Of a DNA stretch of 64,000 nucleotides, positions 1-8,742 are shown one piece after another. The DNA is from Weissella thailandensis (GTDB lineage: Bacteria; Bacillota; Bacilli; Lactobacillales; Lactobacillaceae). The position numbers and the translations under genes are program-made. Position 1 is the first letter of the stretch; each line of letters begins with the position of its first letter. Location of the stretch: contig NZ_BJEC01000003.1 in assembly GCF_005405465.1 (NCBI RefSeq), positions 1-64,000 of the forward strand, written 5' to 3'. Under the pieces are notes generated by a model. It did not search any database. It was not told where the DNA came from and saw nothing but the letters and a program-made list of their open reading frames with translations.

Positions 1-47
1 TGTAGGTACATCGTGACTGCTTCAATTTGTACTTCTTTTGAAAACAT
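1..47 (-). CDS. N-terminal fragment of an HTH/transposase-like ORF (partial)
   Basis: Reading leftwards from an ATG at 47-45 gives 15 codons (MFSKEVQIEAVTMYL) that run off the window edge. The pattern of basic and hydrophobic residues resembles the start of IS3-type OrfA or other helix-turn-helix proteins, but 15 residues cannot prove it. A strong hairpin (53-92) lies immediately upstream and leaves little room for a ribosome site. It could equally be the start of an ordinary regulator. Confidence 0.3.
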   Translation of the reverse strand, partial: MFSKEVQIEAVTMYL

Positions 48-52
48 AGTAA

Positions 53-92
53 AACCCCGTAAGTTTTGGAAATTACTCCAACTTACGGGGTT
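53..92 (-). terminator. Intrinsic terminator after ltaS
   Basis: A 13-bp perfect stem (AACCCCGTAAGTT, 53-65, with 80-92) with a 14-nt loop, followed on the minus strand by TTTTAC. It lies 55 bp past the ltaS stop codon. It also sits directly in front of the ATG at 47. Confidence 0.7.
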
Positions 93-146
93 CAGTTCAG
101 AGACATGTTTTTGTCCCAACCTTTTATAAATACGGTGCAATACCTA

Positions 147-2318
147 TTATGGATTTGGTGTATCGTCACCACCATCAGTATCATCACCACCATCAGGGTT
201 AACTTGTTGAATACGCGATGTATCCGACTTTGGTTTATCCTTTTCTGGTGCATCTGTTTCGTACAATGATTGTGATTTCTCATCACCACGTTCATGCCAC
301 AAAGATGTTGAACCAGTACCTAGCTGTTCATCAAGCTTTTTTAGTTTAGCCATACCATTTGAGTAGTTGTAATTAGATGCATCTGCCGCCTTGTAACCTT
401 TTGGCGTGTAAAAGCGCAACAAGTCTTTCTGATTCAAATTATCTGAAACCTTTAATTGTTTACGAACAGCCTTTTTATACTTATCCAGCTCAGCTTGCAC
501 CTTCTTGGAAGGCGATTCAATTGCTTCACCGGTCTTATTATCATATAGGACATGGTTCGTATAAGTGTACTTTGGCGTGACAAAATCTTTATCACGGAAA
601 GCAACGACCTGCTTGCGATTATTACTCAACAAGTCTTGTCCTAATTGTACATACTTCTTAGAATCAACACCTAGAAGATGTAACAACGTTGGCATAACAT
701 CAATCTCACCACCATACGTATGGTTAATACCACCACCATGCCAGCCAGGAATGTGGACCATAAATGGTACACGTTGTAACTGGGCATTATCAAAATCATT
801 CCAGTCGTTAGCGTCTTTTCCTAATACTGAAGCTAACTGCTTGTTTTCGGAATTTGAAATACCATAATGATCACCATACAGTACAAAGATTGACTTATCA
901 TATAAGCCGGACTTCTTTAGATAATTAAAGAATTCTCCAATCGACTGATCCAAATAATGGTTTGTTTCAAAATAACCGTTCACAACATCAGAGTCTGTAT
1001 CCGTTGTCGTAAAGTTTGGATCCTTATCTTCATTATCGAGGCTATAAGGGAAATGATTAGTTACCGTAATATATTTTGCATAGAACGGTTGCTGCATCTT
1101 TTCCAAATAAGGAATTGAATCATAGAACAATAATTTATCCTTCAATCCATATCCCATCGCTTTATCACCAGAGGTATCGTAATAACTGGCATCAAAGAAA
1201 TTTTGATAACCCATATTTTTGTATACATTACTACGATTCCAGAAACTAGCATTGTTACCATGGAATACCCCTGATGAATAACCACCATTTTGTTTCAAAA
1301 TATTGGGCATCGCCTGAAAGGTTTGATCATTCCCTTGGGTAGCGAATAGTGATCCTTGTGGCAAACCAAATGTTGAGGTCTCTAACATATTCTCAGCATC
1401 TGAAGTTTTACCTTGTCCAACCTGATGGAAGAAATTATCAAAGCCAATCGTTGAATCCGAATGGTAGATATTATTTAGATTTGGTGTAACTGCCTGGTTA
1501 TTGATCTTTAAATCAAGTGAGAACTGCTGGAACGATTCCAGATGAATCACAAACACATTCTTACCCTTAGCCACACCAGCATACTTTGCATTGGCATCGG
1601 TATAATTTTTGTTAACATATGACAAAACATTATCAATATCAGACTTTTTCGCTGATTTGCGCATTTCCGTCACGCCATGGGTCTTAATACCATCTAACAC
1701 CGTATATGTATCAATCCCCAGATATTTAACTAACATCTTACTGTCAAATTGACGCGTAATTAGTTGTGGTCGATCCGCCTCACCTAATACGAGGACCGTC
1801 ATCGCTCCGAAAATAGAAAAAGTTGAAAATGCAAAGCCCATGAACTTTGTCGTTGCTTTCTTATCAAAACGCATCTTTTTTAGGAAGAATAAGATGATAA
1901 AGATAGGTATATCAATCCAGTACAGCAAGTCATGAATGTTTGTTAACGCAAAACCAGATGCGCTTAACCCCTGATTAACCTTGTTGTATCCTAGCATCGT
2001 AGCCACAGACATAAAATCTGTAAACTCACGATAATAAACAACATTTAAGTGCACCATCAGAACATTAATGATGTACATAACAATTGCTATTGGGTAAAAT
2101 AACTTAGATTTCCGAAAATAAAAAGCTATCCCGATTAGTAATGCAGCAATCGGTATTGGATTGAGCAACAAGGTGATTACTTGAATAATGGATGCCCCCG
2201 AATAAAGGTGAAAATCCATTACATTTGCTAGTTGTGTTTTTGCCCAAACTAATACAATCAATAAGATAACAAAACCAAATCGTGTATTAATCCAAGAAAA
2301 ACGACCCTTATGCGTCAT
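147..2318 (-). CDS. ltaS: Lipoteichoic acid synthase (LtaS family)
   Basis: The 723-residue protein polymerises glycerol-phosphate from phosphatidylglycerol to build lipoteichoic acid outside the membrane. It has about five N-terminal membrane segments (residues about 10-190) followed by an extracellular sulfatase-fold domain. The motif VGQGKTSDAENMLETSTFGL carries the expected catalytic threonine (T305), and FVLYGDHYG matches the metal-binding D/H site. The C-terminal tail is acidic and Gly/Asp/Pro-rich (GGDDTDGGDDTPNP). I chose the ATG at 2318, preceded by AGAAGAG; an in-frame GTG at 2408 has no ribosome site. It is a single gene, transcribed divergently from the acetyltransferase at 2481. 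Confidence 0.93.
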   Translation of the reverse strand: MTHKGRFSWINTRFGFVILLIVLVWAKTQLANVMDFHLYSGASIIQVITLLLNPIPIAALLIGIAFYFRKSKLFYPIAIVMYIINVLMVHLNVVYYREFTDFMSVATMLGYNKVNQGLSASGFALTNIHDLLYWIDIPIFIILFFLKKMRFDKKATTKFMGFAFSTFSIFGAMTVLVLGEADRPQLITRQFDSKMLVKYLGIDTYTVLDGIKTHGVTEMRKSAKKSDIDNVLSYVNKNYTDANAKYAGVAKGKNVFVIHLESFQQFSLDLKINNQAVTPNLNNIYHSDSTIGFDNFFHQVGQGKTSDAENMLETSTFGLPQGSLFATQGNDQTFQAMPNILKQNGGYSSGVFHGNNASFWNRSNVYKNMGYQNFFDASYYDTSGDKAMGYGLKDKLLFYDSIPYLEKMQQPFYAKYITVTNHFPYSLDNEDKDPNFTTTDTDSDVVNGYFETNHYLDQSIGEFFNYLKKSGLYDKSIFVLYGDHYGISNSENKQLASVLGKDANDWNDFDNAQLQRVPFMVHIPGWHGGGINHTYGGEIDVMPTLLHLLGVDSKKYVQLGQDLLSNNRKQVVAFRDKDFVTPKYTYTNHVLYDNKTGEAIESPSKKVQAELDKYKKAVRKQLKVSDNLNQKDLLRFYTPKGYKAADASNYNYSNGMAKLKKLDEQLGTGSTSLWHERGDEKSQSLYETDAPEKDKPKSDTSRIQQVNPDGGDDTDGGDDTPNP

Positions 2319-2480
2319 AGTTGTCTGTTCTCTTCTTTCTAAATCTTGTGCCATTACTTTTAAAAAATAATAATCTTTTCCATTATAGCGTAATTTTGTT
2401 GAATACACCTTAGACTTTTACTATTTATAAATCAAAAGAGATGCGCTAAAATGATAAAAACTTTATTCAGCGAGGATTAG

Positions 2481-2933
2481 ATGATGCCAGAAAAATATTT
2501 AGAAGTTAATCACGCACAAGGACTTGGTGTCATCAATGATGCCGCCCTAACGATTCGTAAGCAAGTATTCATTGCCGAGCAAGGCGTACCAGCGACAATT
2601 GAAATCGATGGCCTCGATAATCAGACGGAACATTATGTTGGCTTTTTAGCTGATAAACCGGTAACTACTGCACGTGTCGCTAAAGATGCAGCGACCCAAA
2701 ATTGGCACATTCAACGAGTTGCGACATTACGTGATGCTCGTGGCAACGGTTATGCAGCGACACTACTCAAACAAATTATTACCGATGCCCGCAACGCGCA
2801 TGCACAAACACTTGACTTAGGTGCCCAAGTCCCAGCAATTGGCTTTTACGAAAAACTTGGTTTCGTTGCTGAAGGACCTGTTTTCCAAGAAGCTAATATC
2901 GATCATCGTCATATGATTTTTACAGTAGAATAG
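2481..2933 (+). CDS. GNAT family N-acetyltransferase (ElaA/YjcF-like)
   Basis: The 150-residue protein has the N-terminal signature IRKQVFIAEQGVP typical of ElaA/YjcF-type GNAT proteins, then the acetyl-CoA loop region (VATLRDARGNGYAATLL, residues about 80-97) and the C-terminal IGFYEKLGF motif. It should transfer an acetyl group from acetyl-CoA to an unknown amine in the cytosol. GCGAGGA precedes two consecutive ATGs (2481 and 2484), so the start is uncertain by one codon. It is monocistronic: a bidirectional terminator follows. Confidence 0.85.
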   Translation: MMPEKYLEVNHAQGLGVINDAALTIRKQVFIAEQGVPATIEIDGLDNQTEHYVGFLADKPVTTARVAKDAATQNWHIQRVATLRDARGNGYAATLLKQIITDARNAHAQTLDLGAQVPAIGFYEKLGFVAEGPVFQEANIDHRHMIFTVE

Positions 2934-2940
2934 TCCTGAT

Positions 2941-2976
2941 AAAAAGCCCCTCGCAAAGGCATGCGGGGGGCTTTTT
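2941..2976. terminator. Bidirectional intrinsic terminator
   Basis: Stem AAAAAGCCCCTCGCA with its complement ending GGGGGCTTTTTT. The A-run on one side and the T-run on the other let it serve both the acetyltransferase (plus) and the regulator (minus), which converge here. Confidence 0.85.
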
Positions 2977-3000
2977 TATCATTATTACTGTCTTAAAGCA

Positions 3001-3969
3001 TTATCGTGCATCAATGATGCTACGATAATCAACAACCGGTTTGATAAATTCACGATACGATTGTTGTGACAAATAGGTAAAGCTTGGCCATAAACGATCA
3101 TCAACCATAAACTTCAAGGCATTGACTGTTGAATTCCAAAGCTCCTCAGCTTGTTCTTGCTGATCATCCAGTGTCAATCTAACTACCTCTGCTAATTTCT
3201 TAACGAATGTAAAGTAACTACCAAAGTCTGGCAACTCACATTCCTTAATAAATGTCAGCGTTCCTTCAACTGTCTCTTCATCGCCATTTTCCAACGCTAG
3301 CAATAACATATTGAAATTTAAAAGGCCGACATTCCAAACAGCTGCTGGCAAAAAGTTGTCCATCTCCACAAGACCATAGCCCTCTAAAGTGGCAATTTTT
3401 TGTACTTGATCAGACATTTTCTTAACCATTGTCTTAACGGTTTCGTATGGTTCATGACGAATAATATTGGCAAATAACAACATATCCGTTGAAGAATATG
3501 AATCACGATGATCCAACAATTTCACAATTGCTGGCCGTGCGATTTCAACCAAACGATACCGTTGTCCAGAATCAACCACTTGTGCATTGATTGCACGTAC
3601 TACATATAATAATAACCGAGTATCTTGCGTTTCTTCAAATAACGCCAAGACCCGATAAACCATATCCTCATTTGGAGTTTGTGTGTATGAACTAGGATCT
3701 AATCCTAATTCTTTAACTGTTGAATCAACCAATTCAGGTTGTTCCAAATAAATATGTAGCAAAACTTCATCGTAAGATACACCAATTGTACTCAATAAGT
3801 TCACAAATGTTGTTGCGCTAACTCGACCATTGCCCTTTAAATAATCGTACAAGCGCGATCTAGAAATATCGACAGATTTCAAAATAATCGGAATAGAAAT
3901 ATTACGCTTCTTTATAAAATGTATTAACGCATTCCGGACCGCCTCAGCAGGCACGCGATTTTTTCCCAT
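3001..3969 (-). CDS. Rgg/MutR-like XRE-family transcriptional regulator
   Basis: The 322-residue protein has an N-terminal helix-turn-helix (residues about 20-65; SVDISRSRLYDYLKGNGRVS is the recognition segment) and a long all-helical C-terminal part resembling the TPR-like peptide-binding domain of Rgg/MutR/GadR regulators. Such proteins often sense short peptides, but I see no convincing pheromone gene beside it. The ATG at 3969 is preceded by GTGGAGGAAAG; the GTG inside that ribosome site is not the start. It lies 125 bp downstream of a secreted deacetylase on the same strand, which it may control; that is inference. Confidence 0.65.
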   Translation of the reverse strand: MGKNRVPAEAVRNALIHFIKKRNISIPIILKSVDISRSRLYDYLKGNGRVSATTFVNLLSTIGVSYDEVLLHIYLEQPELVDSTVKELGLDPSSYTQTPNEDMVYRVLALFEETQDTRLLLYVVRAINAQVVDSGQRYRLVEIARPAIVKLLDHRDSYSSTDMLLFANIIRHEPYETVKTMVKKMSDQVQKIATLEGYGLVEMDNFLPAAVWNVGLLNFNMLLLALENGDEETVEGTLTFIKECELPDFGSYFTFVKKLAEVVRLTLDDQQEQAEELWNSTVNALKFMVDDRLWPSFTYLSQQSYREFIKPVVDYRSIIDAR

Positions 3970-4093
3970 GGTAAATCTTTCCTCCACTACATATTACTCT
4001 TACTTATCATTATACCGCTAATTTGTATACCAATAGTAAATCTTAATTAATTTTCTACTAATTCAAAGAAACGACAGACAAATCATCATAAAA

Positions 4094-5326
4094 TTAATTA
4101 TCACGATGATAGAAATTTTTGGCATTAAAGAAATCATTTAAGACGGTATTTTGTCCCGTTACCGTTTCATGCAAACGAATACCATCAACATTTATCCGTG
4201 CATTACGATAATAGTTATCCGTTAATTGACCCCATGATGTTTGCGAGGCATCGACATTATCGAAAATACTAAAGCCTTTATTTTTGAGATAAGTATACTT
4301 TTCATTATCATCCGTATAATTGGTAAATGAACCAATATCTGCTCCGAATGGGAAAATCAATACTGGTGTCTTGCCAACAATTGGCTGCACTTCCTTTTGC
4401 CAAAGCGCTGTATCCTTTTTAATATCATCAATACCTGACTCGGTCATATTGATGTGGCCCCATGAATGTGAAGCAAACTGCCAACCATCTTTTTTCATGG
4501 CATTCGCCACCTTGGTCGCCTTCTGACCTTCACGATGTGTCTTCTTCGTATCACCGTATTGACTCTTTGATGAACGATAACCAAGTGTACCGTTATACCC
4601 CGTTTCAGCAATCACACCTTTTGAACCACCATAAGAGAAATCCGGATGCTTTTTGATAAAAGTATCAATAATTGGCACCATATCATAATCACCAATTTTC
4701 TTCTGACCCTTATTGGTATACTGATTTTTAACATCACCTTGCTTATTAAGCACTAATTTATCTGCAAATCCTGACTTTTTCATATACTCATAATAATTAA
4801 CATCATCTTGTGAAATAATTAAAGGCTTTTTGCCTTCTGGTAGTTTAATTGGTTTGAACGTTACCTGACCTTGCTTATCAACCGAGATAATATCTTTAAA
4901 GTTAATTAGCACATAGCCATTATCATATAGTTGATTCAACATCGGCATAAACTCATCAATGGTCACCATGTAATCTTTGTATCCTTGTGCTTGCTCAGAA
5001 GCAAAGGCTTTTTTAGGATCAGCAATTAATGAATGGTAAAAAAGATGTGGAATCTTTGCTGGATCATCCCAAGCCACCAACTTTGCTTGTTGGTTATTGA
5101 TGCGTTTTTTCAGTGCGTTAACTGATGATCCTTTATATTGGGATAATACTGTTTTAGCTTCTTTGTATTGGTACTGCTCACTTAAATCTGTGGCCTGCTT
5201 CACTGCTTTGGTTTTCTGACTATCAGTTTTTGCCGCCATGACATCATTACTAGCATCCCCATAGATGCCTAAACTGACACCCAAAATTAATCCAACGAGC
5301 AGGTTAACTTTTTTACTCTTTATCAC
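4094..5326 (-). CDS. Secreted polysaccharide deacetylase (NodB domain, PgaB/IcaB-like)
   Basis: The 410-residue protein starts with a signal sequence or membrane anchor (residues 1-31, ending VMAA). A NodB homology domain begins near residue 90 with HLFYHSLI. The metal-site motifs are visible: SQDDVNYYE supplies the paired aspartates and FASHSWGHIN supplies the HSxxH motif. This arrangement, with the YHSL segment ahead of the NodB core, is that of deacetylases acting on poly-N-acetylglucosamine; activity on peptidoglycan is the alternative. Translation starts at GTG 5326 behind GGGGGAA, with no better ATG. A regulator gene follows on the same strand. Confidence 0.82.
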   Translation of the reverse strand: MIKSKKVNLLVGLILGVSLGIYGDASNDVMAAKTDSQKTKAVKQATDLSEQYQYKEAKTVLSQYKGSSVNALKKRINNQQAKLVAWDDPAKIPHLFYHSLIADPKKAFASEQAQGYKDYMVTIDEFMPMLNQLYDNGYVLINFKDIISVDKQGQVTFKPIKLPEGKKPLIISQDDVNYYEYMKKSGFADKLVLNKQGDVKNQYTNKGQKKIGDYDMVPIIDTFIKKHPDFSYGGSKGVIAETGYNGTLGYRSSKSQYGDTKKTHREGQKATKVANAMKKDGWQFASHSWGHINMTESGIDDIKKDTALWQKEVQPIVGKTPVLIFPFGADIGSFTNYTDDNEKYTYLKNKGFSIFDNVDASQTSWGQLTDNYYRNARINVDGIRLHETVTGQNTVLNDFFNAKNFYHRDN

Positions 5327-5420
5327 AGTTATTCCCCCATAACTTATGCGAATATTAAATAATAAGTTAGCGCCATTTTATATCTTATAACCATAAAAAT
5401 ACAGCGTTTTGTATTAAAGA

Positions 5421-5552
5421 AGAGCGTGGAAAAAGTCGCTTTGAAGCTGGTGTGTAACGTAGTTTTCGTCATTTTTGGCCGTAGCAAAGCGAAGGACAGG
5501 AATGTCGTAAATTGCGTTACATTGAAGCTTCAGACTTTTGGAACGCGTTTAT
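5421..5552 (-). repeat. Dispersed imperfect-palindrome repeat, copy A (full length)
   Basis: About 130 bp whose two ends are diverged inverted arms: AAAAGTCGCTTTGAAGCTGG near the left end and CTTCAGACTTTTGGAACGCG at the right end, with GTAACG/CGTTAC inside them and a core containing TTTTTGGCCGTAGC. The same sequence recurs, in the opposite orientation, at 47881-48015 and 62930-63065. A partial extra arm (TGACAAAAAATGCCTTGAAG) follows at 5560-5580, and a GGTTGGGAC terminator at 5609. No coding potential was seen. Confidence 0.8.
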
Positions 5553-5608
5553 GAAGAGCATGACAAAAAATGCCTTGAAGCTGGTATAAAATGCATGCTA
5601 AATAAAAA

Positions 5609-5639
5609 ATGGTTGGGACGTTTATTTTGTCCCAACCAT
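5609..5639 (-). terminator. Intrinsic terminator after the MMPL gene (GGTTGGGAC type)
   Basis: Perfect stem ATGGTTGGGAC (5609-5619) with GTCCCAACCAT (5629-5639), followed on the minus strand by TTTTTTATTT. It ends the MMPL transporter transcript and belongs to the recurrent terminator family of this window. Confidence 0.88.
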
Positions 5640-5673
5640 CTAATTATTTTATTTTTAAACGCAAGACGTCTAC

Positions 5674-8049
5674 TTATTCAGCATCATCTTTAAATTTATT
5701 ATAGTAGTTTGCGCCTGGGAATACCCAATTAGCTCTACCAAAAATTTTGATAGTTGCTGGAATAATAATCAAACGTACCAAGAAGGCATCAAATAGCACA
5801 CCACTGGCTAATGAAATACCAATTGACTTGATTGTTGGATCATCGACTAATGCGAAACTACCGAAGACAGCAATCATAATCAAAGCAGCGGTAATGATGA
5901 CAGGACCACTTTCTTGTAATCCTGCTTTCACAGCCCGGTTTGTATCCCCAGTAGCAATAAATGTTTCTCTGATTCGAGAAACCATGAATACTTCGTAATC
6001 CATTGCTAATCCAAAGACAATTCCAATCATAATCACTGGTAAGAAGGCAATAATTGGCGAACCTTCACTAATATGGAAGGCACCGTCTTGCATAATCAAC
6101 GTTGTCAATCCTAGTGAAGCAACTAATGACAAACCAAATCCAATAATTGCCATCAATGGAATAATAAATGACTTAAACATAAACATCAACAATACGAATG
6201 CTAGTAGCATAACAATACCCATAAACATAGGAATTGCATTATTCAACTTTTCAGTAATATCAATGTTAATCGCGTTAGTTCCCGTCAATGTAATCTTCGT
6301 ATCATCACTCTTTTGCAGAGAATCAGAATAATCATTGATCTTCTTTGCTAAGTTTTCAGTCTTAGCTGATGCGGAATTTGTTTTAGGCATGACAACAATC
6401 ATGGCATACTTCTTATCTTTACTAATTTTTGCTGGTATGTCTGATATGGCCGCCTTTTGCATATCTGCCTTTACCTTAGCTTGATAATCATTTGTATACT
6501 TTTGTGTGATACTTTGTTGTTCGGCTTGACTTGCTGTTGGGTTAGCCTTCATATAGTCCATAACCTTAGCCTGAACATATTTTTGACCTTCTGCCTTCAG
6601 CTTTTGTTGCATGGCCGGTGTCTTAAACTTGGCAACAGCTTCTTCATCAACTACCGGTGTCAACATCTTAACATTGTCCATGTTTTTGATGTGATTCGTA
6701 GTTTTCTTCAAAATTTGTTTATTTTGCGCATCAGTGTTCGTCGTATCCAACTTAACGACCCCGACCAAAGTTGCATTATAACCATCCCCAAATTTATCAG
6801 CAGTCATATCATAAGCTTGGCGCTGTGTATTTTCCTTTGGTAAGACACCATCAAATGGCATCCCCAGTCGCATATGACCTGCTGGAATCATAAAGGCAAC
6901 TAGGACAACAACAGTCAAAAGGCTCACGATAATCGGATGATTGATAATTGATTTTGTAAACCAGCCGTCCTTTTTATGCTTGGCGGCTTTCACTGACTTT
7001 TCTGACGGTTTAACAAATTTATGCAGTAATGCAATCAAAGCTGGTAATAAAGTCATCGCAGATAGTACAGCGAATACAACACCAACCGCTGCTGCGATTC
7101 CCATTTGCGTTAAGAAATCAATACGTACTAATGACAATCCGACTAAAGCAATAATAACTGTGATACCAGCAAATAGCACTGAACTTCCAGCACTGGCTAA
7201 AGTCACACCCATCGCTTCATCCGGCGCAATCACTTTACCTGATTGATCTATTTCATGCTGGCGACTTTGACGCAATTCACCAATAAATCGATGAATAATA
7301 AATAGCGCATAATCAATACCAACAGCCAAACTAATCATAATTGATAGTGTTTGTGCCACACTAGCAATCGAGAAGAAGTTTGTACCGACCATAATCAGTA
7401 CTAGACCACTTACCAGACCAACAAGTGCTGAGATAATTGGCAAACCAGCTGTTACAAAAGAACGGAACAAAACTAATAACAAGACAAAGGCAATCGCAAT
7501 ACCAATAACCTCAGAAGTACCACCAATATCAAAACTAGCAATTGTACTTCCTGAATAAGCAACCTTCAGATTCTGTGACTTAATTTTATCGTTACCAATT
7601 TTTTCAATATCGTTCACGATACTTTTTGAAACATTATTAGTTTCCTTTTTAAAAGTCACACTGATAATACCAGTTGTATTATCTTCACTAACCATCTGAG
7701 AATCATAAGGACTTGTAATGGTTTTGATATCATCCTTATAATCCGACTTTATTTTCGAGACCGCTGCGTTAATTCGTTTCTTGTCAGCCGTTGATTTAAT
7801 ACTGTCATCATCTTTATTCTGGACCACAATATTCATAGTTCCAGCATCAACAGATTGATTAAACTCTTTCTTTAAAACGTTTTGGATATCTGTTGATGGC
7901 ACACCTGAAATCTTCAGGTTATCATTAAAGTTCGACCCCAATGTGACGACACTACCAACAAAAACAATTAATATGACAACCCAAGAAAGGAGGACTTTAA
8001 ACTTATTGTTATAAGCCCATTGTCCAAACCTGGCTAAACCATTTTTCAT
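5674..8049 (-). CDS. MMPL/RND-family membrane transporter
   Basis: The 791-residue protein has the MMPL layout: an N-terminal membrane helix (residues about 15-35), an extracellular domain, a block of about five helices (about 175-350), a second extracellular domain and a final block (about 610-780). Motifs SLAVGIDYALFIIHRF and GLAMDYEVFMVSRI carry the paired Asp-Tyr residues used in proton coupling by this family. It probably exports lipids, dyes or drugs. ATG 8049 follows AGGAGGA. It is divergent from a TetR gene 122 bp away, which very likely represses it. Confidence 0.9.
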   Translation of the reverse strand: MKNGLARFGQWAYNNKFKVLLSWVVILIVFVGSVVTLGSNFNDNLKISGVPSTDIQNVLKKEFNQSVDAGTMNIVVQNKDDDSIKSTADKKRINAAVSKIKSDYKDDIKTITSPYDSQMVSEDNTTGIISVTFKKETNNVSKSIVNDIEKIGNDKIKSQNLKVAYSGSTIASFDIGGTSEVIGIAIAFVLLLVLFRSFVTAGLPIISALVGLVSGLVLIMVGTNFFSIASVAQTLSIMISLAVGIDYALFIIHRFIGELRQSRQHEIDQSGKVIAPDEAMGVTLASAGSSVLFAGITVIIALVGLSLVRIDFLTQMGIAAAVGVVFAVLSAMTLLPALIALLHKFVKPSEKSVKAAKHKKDGWFTKSIINHPIIVSLLTVVVLVAFMIPAGHMRLGMPFDGVLPKENTQRQAYDMTADKFGDGYNATLVGVVKLDTTNTDAQNKQILKKTTNHIKNMDNVKMLTPVVDEEAVAKFKTPAMQQKLKAEGQKYVQAKVMDYMKANPTASQAEQQSITQKYTNDYQAKVKADMQKAAISDIPAKISKDKKYAMIVVMPKTNSASAKTENLAKKINDYSDSLQKSDDTKITLTGTNAINIDITEKLNNAIPMFMGIVMLLAFVLLMFMFKSFIIPLMAIIGFGLSLVASLGLTTLIMQDGAFHISEGSPIIAFLPVIMIGIVFGLAMDYEVFMVSRIRETFIATGDTNRAVKAGLQESGPVIITAALIMIAVFGSFALVDDPTIKSIGISLASGVLFDAFLVRLIIIPATIKIFGRANWVFPGANYYNKFKDDAE

Positions 8050-8130
8050 ACGCGCTCTCCTCCTACAATCCAACATTAATTAACAATTATTTAATTTAGT
8101 TGATTTGATAAATAGTGTCCATGTACAATA

Positions 8131-8147
8131 TATGTGAAGTGCACATA
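8131..8147. promoter_or_regulatory. Candidate TetR operator
   Basis: Inverted repeat TATGTG-AAGTG-CACATA in the gap between the divergent MMPL and TetR genes, preceded by a second, less regular palindrome (TGTCCATGTACA) at 8117-8128. Position and symmetry suit autoregulation by the TetR protein; this is inference. Confidence 0.45.
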
Positions 8148-8171
8148 AAATGAGCAATGGAGGAAAATTGT

Positions 8172-8678
8172 ATGGGAGAACGTAGTCAAATAAGAATGCA
8201 AAAGCTGATTTTTGATTCTTTTAGAGAATTAATGGAGAACAATGATTTTTCCGATATCACCATAACAGATATTGCTGATAAAGCACTCGTTCATCGCAAT
8301 ACCGTTTATCACCACTTCACAGACAAATATGATTTGTTAGATAAATTTATTAACTATGAATTTAAAAATCGAGAGTTTAATTTTAGAAACTTTAAAGATC
8401 AACCCTTCAAGTTTTTTCATGACTTGTATTATTCATCCATTGAAAAAGTCATTAACCAACAAAAGGACGACCATACTTTTGAAACGATTGCCCAAAATAG
8501 TTTTTTAAAACTCATCATCAACACCCAAAATGATGAACATGTTTTCTGGCAGATTGGTAAAATAGCGGGAATTTTACTTTGGAATGATCTGAATGAAAAT
8601 AAATATGATATGTTTCGTGATTATCAACTATTAGATGAAATTTATCGTACCGAAAAGTTTCCAAAAAATAACGAATGA
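8172..8678 (+). CDS. TetR family transcriptional regulator
   Basis: The 168-residue protein has a TetR helix-turn-helix at residues about 8-55, with ITDIADKALVHRNTVYHHF as the recognition part and the usual YDLLDKF linker. The C-terminal ligand domain is short and not informative. The ATG at 8172 follows GGAGGA; the upstream ATG at 8157 is part of that ribosome site. It is divergent from the MMPL transporter and is probably its local repressor. Confidence 0.85.
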   Translation: MGERSQIRMQKLIFDSFRELMENNDFSDITITDIADKALVHRNTVYHHFTDKYDLLDKFINYEFKNREFNFRNFKDQPFKFFHDLYYSSIEKVINQQKDDHTFETIAQNSFLKLIINTQNDEHVFWQIGKIAGILLWNDLNENKYDMFRDYQLLDEIYRTEKFPKNNE

Positions 8679-8683
8679 ATTTT

Positions 8684-8724
8684 AAAAGGGAGTTCGAACA
8701 AAATAAATGTTCCAACTCCCTTTT
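8684..8724. terminator. Bidirectional intrinsic terminator
   Basis: Stem AAAAGGGAGTT with AACTCCCTTTT around a further paired segment (CGAACA/TGTTC). It separates the convergent tetR (plus) and metQ (minus) genes. Confidence 0.85.
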
Positions 8725-8742
8725 GATTAACATGCAATATGA

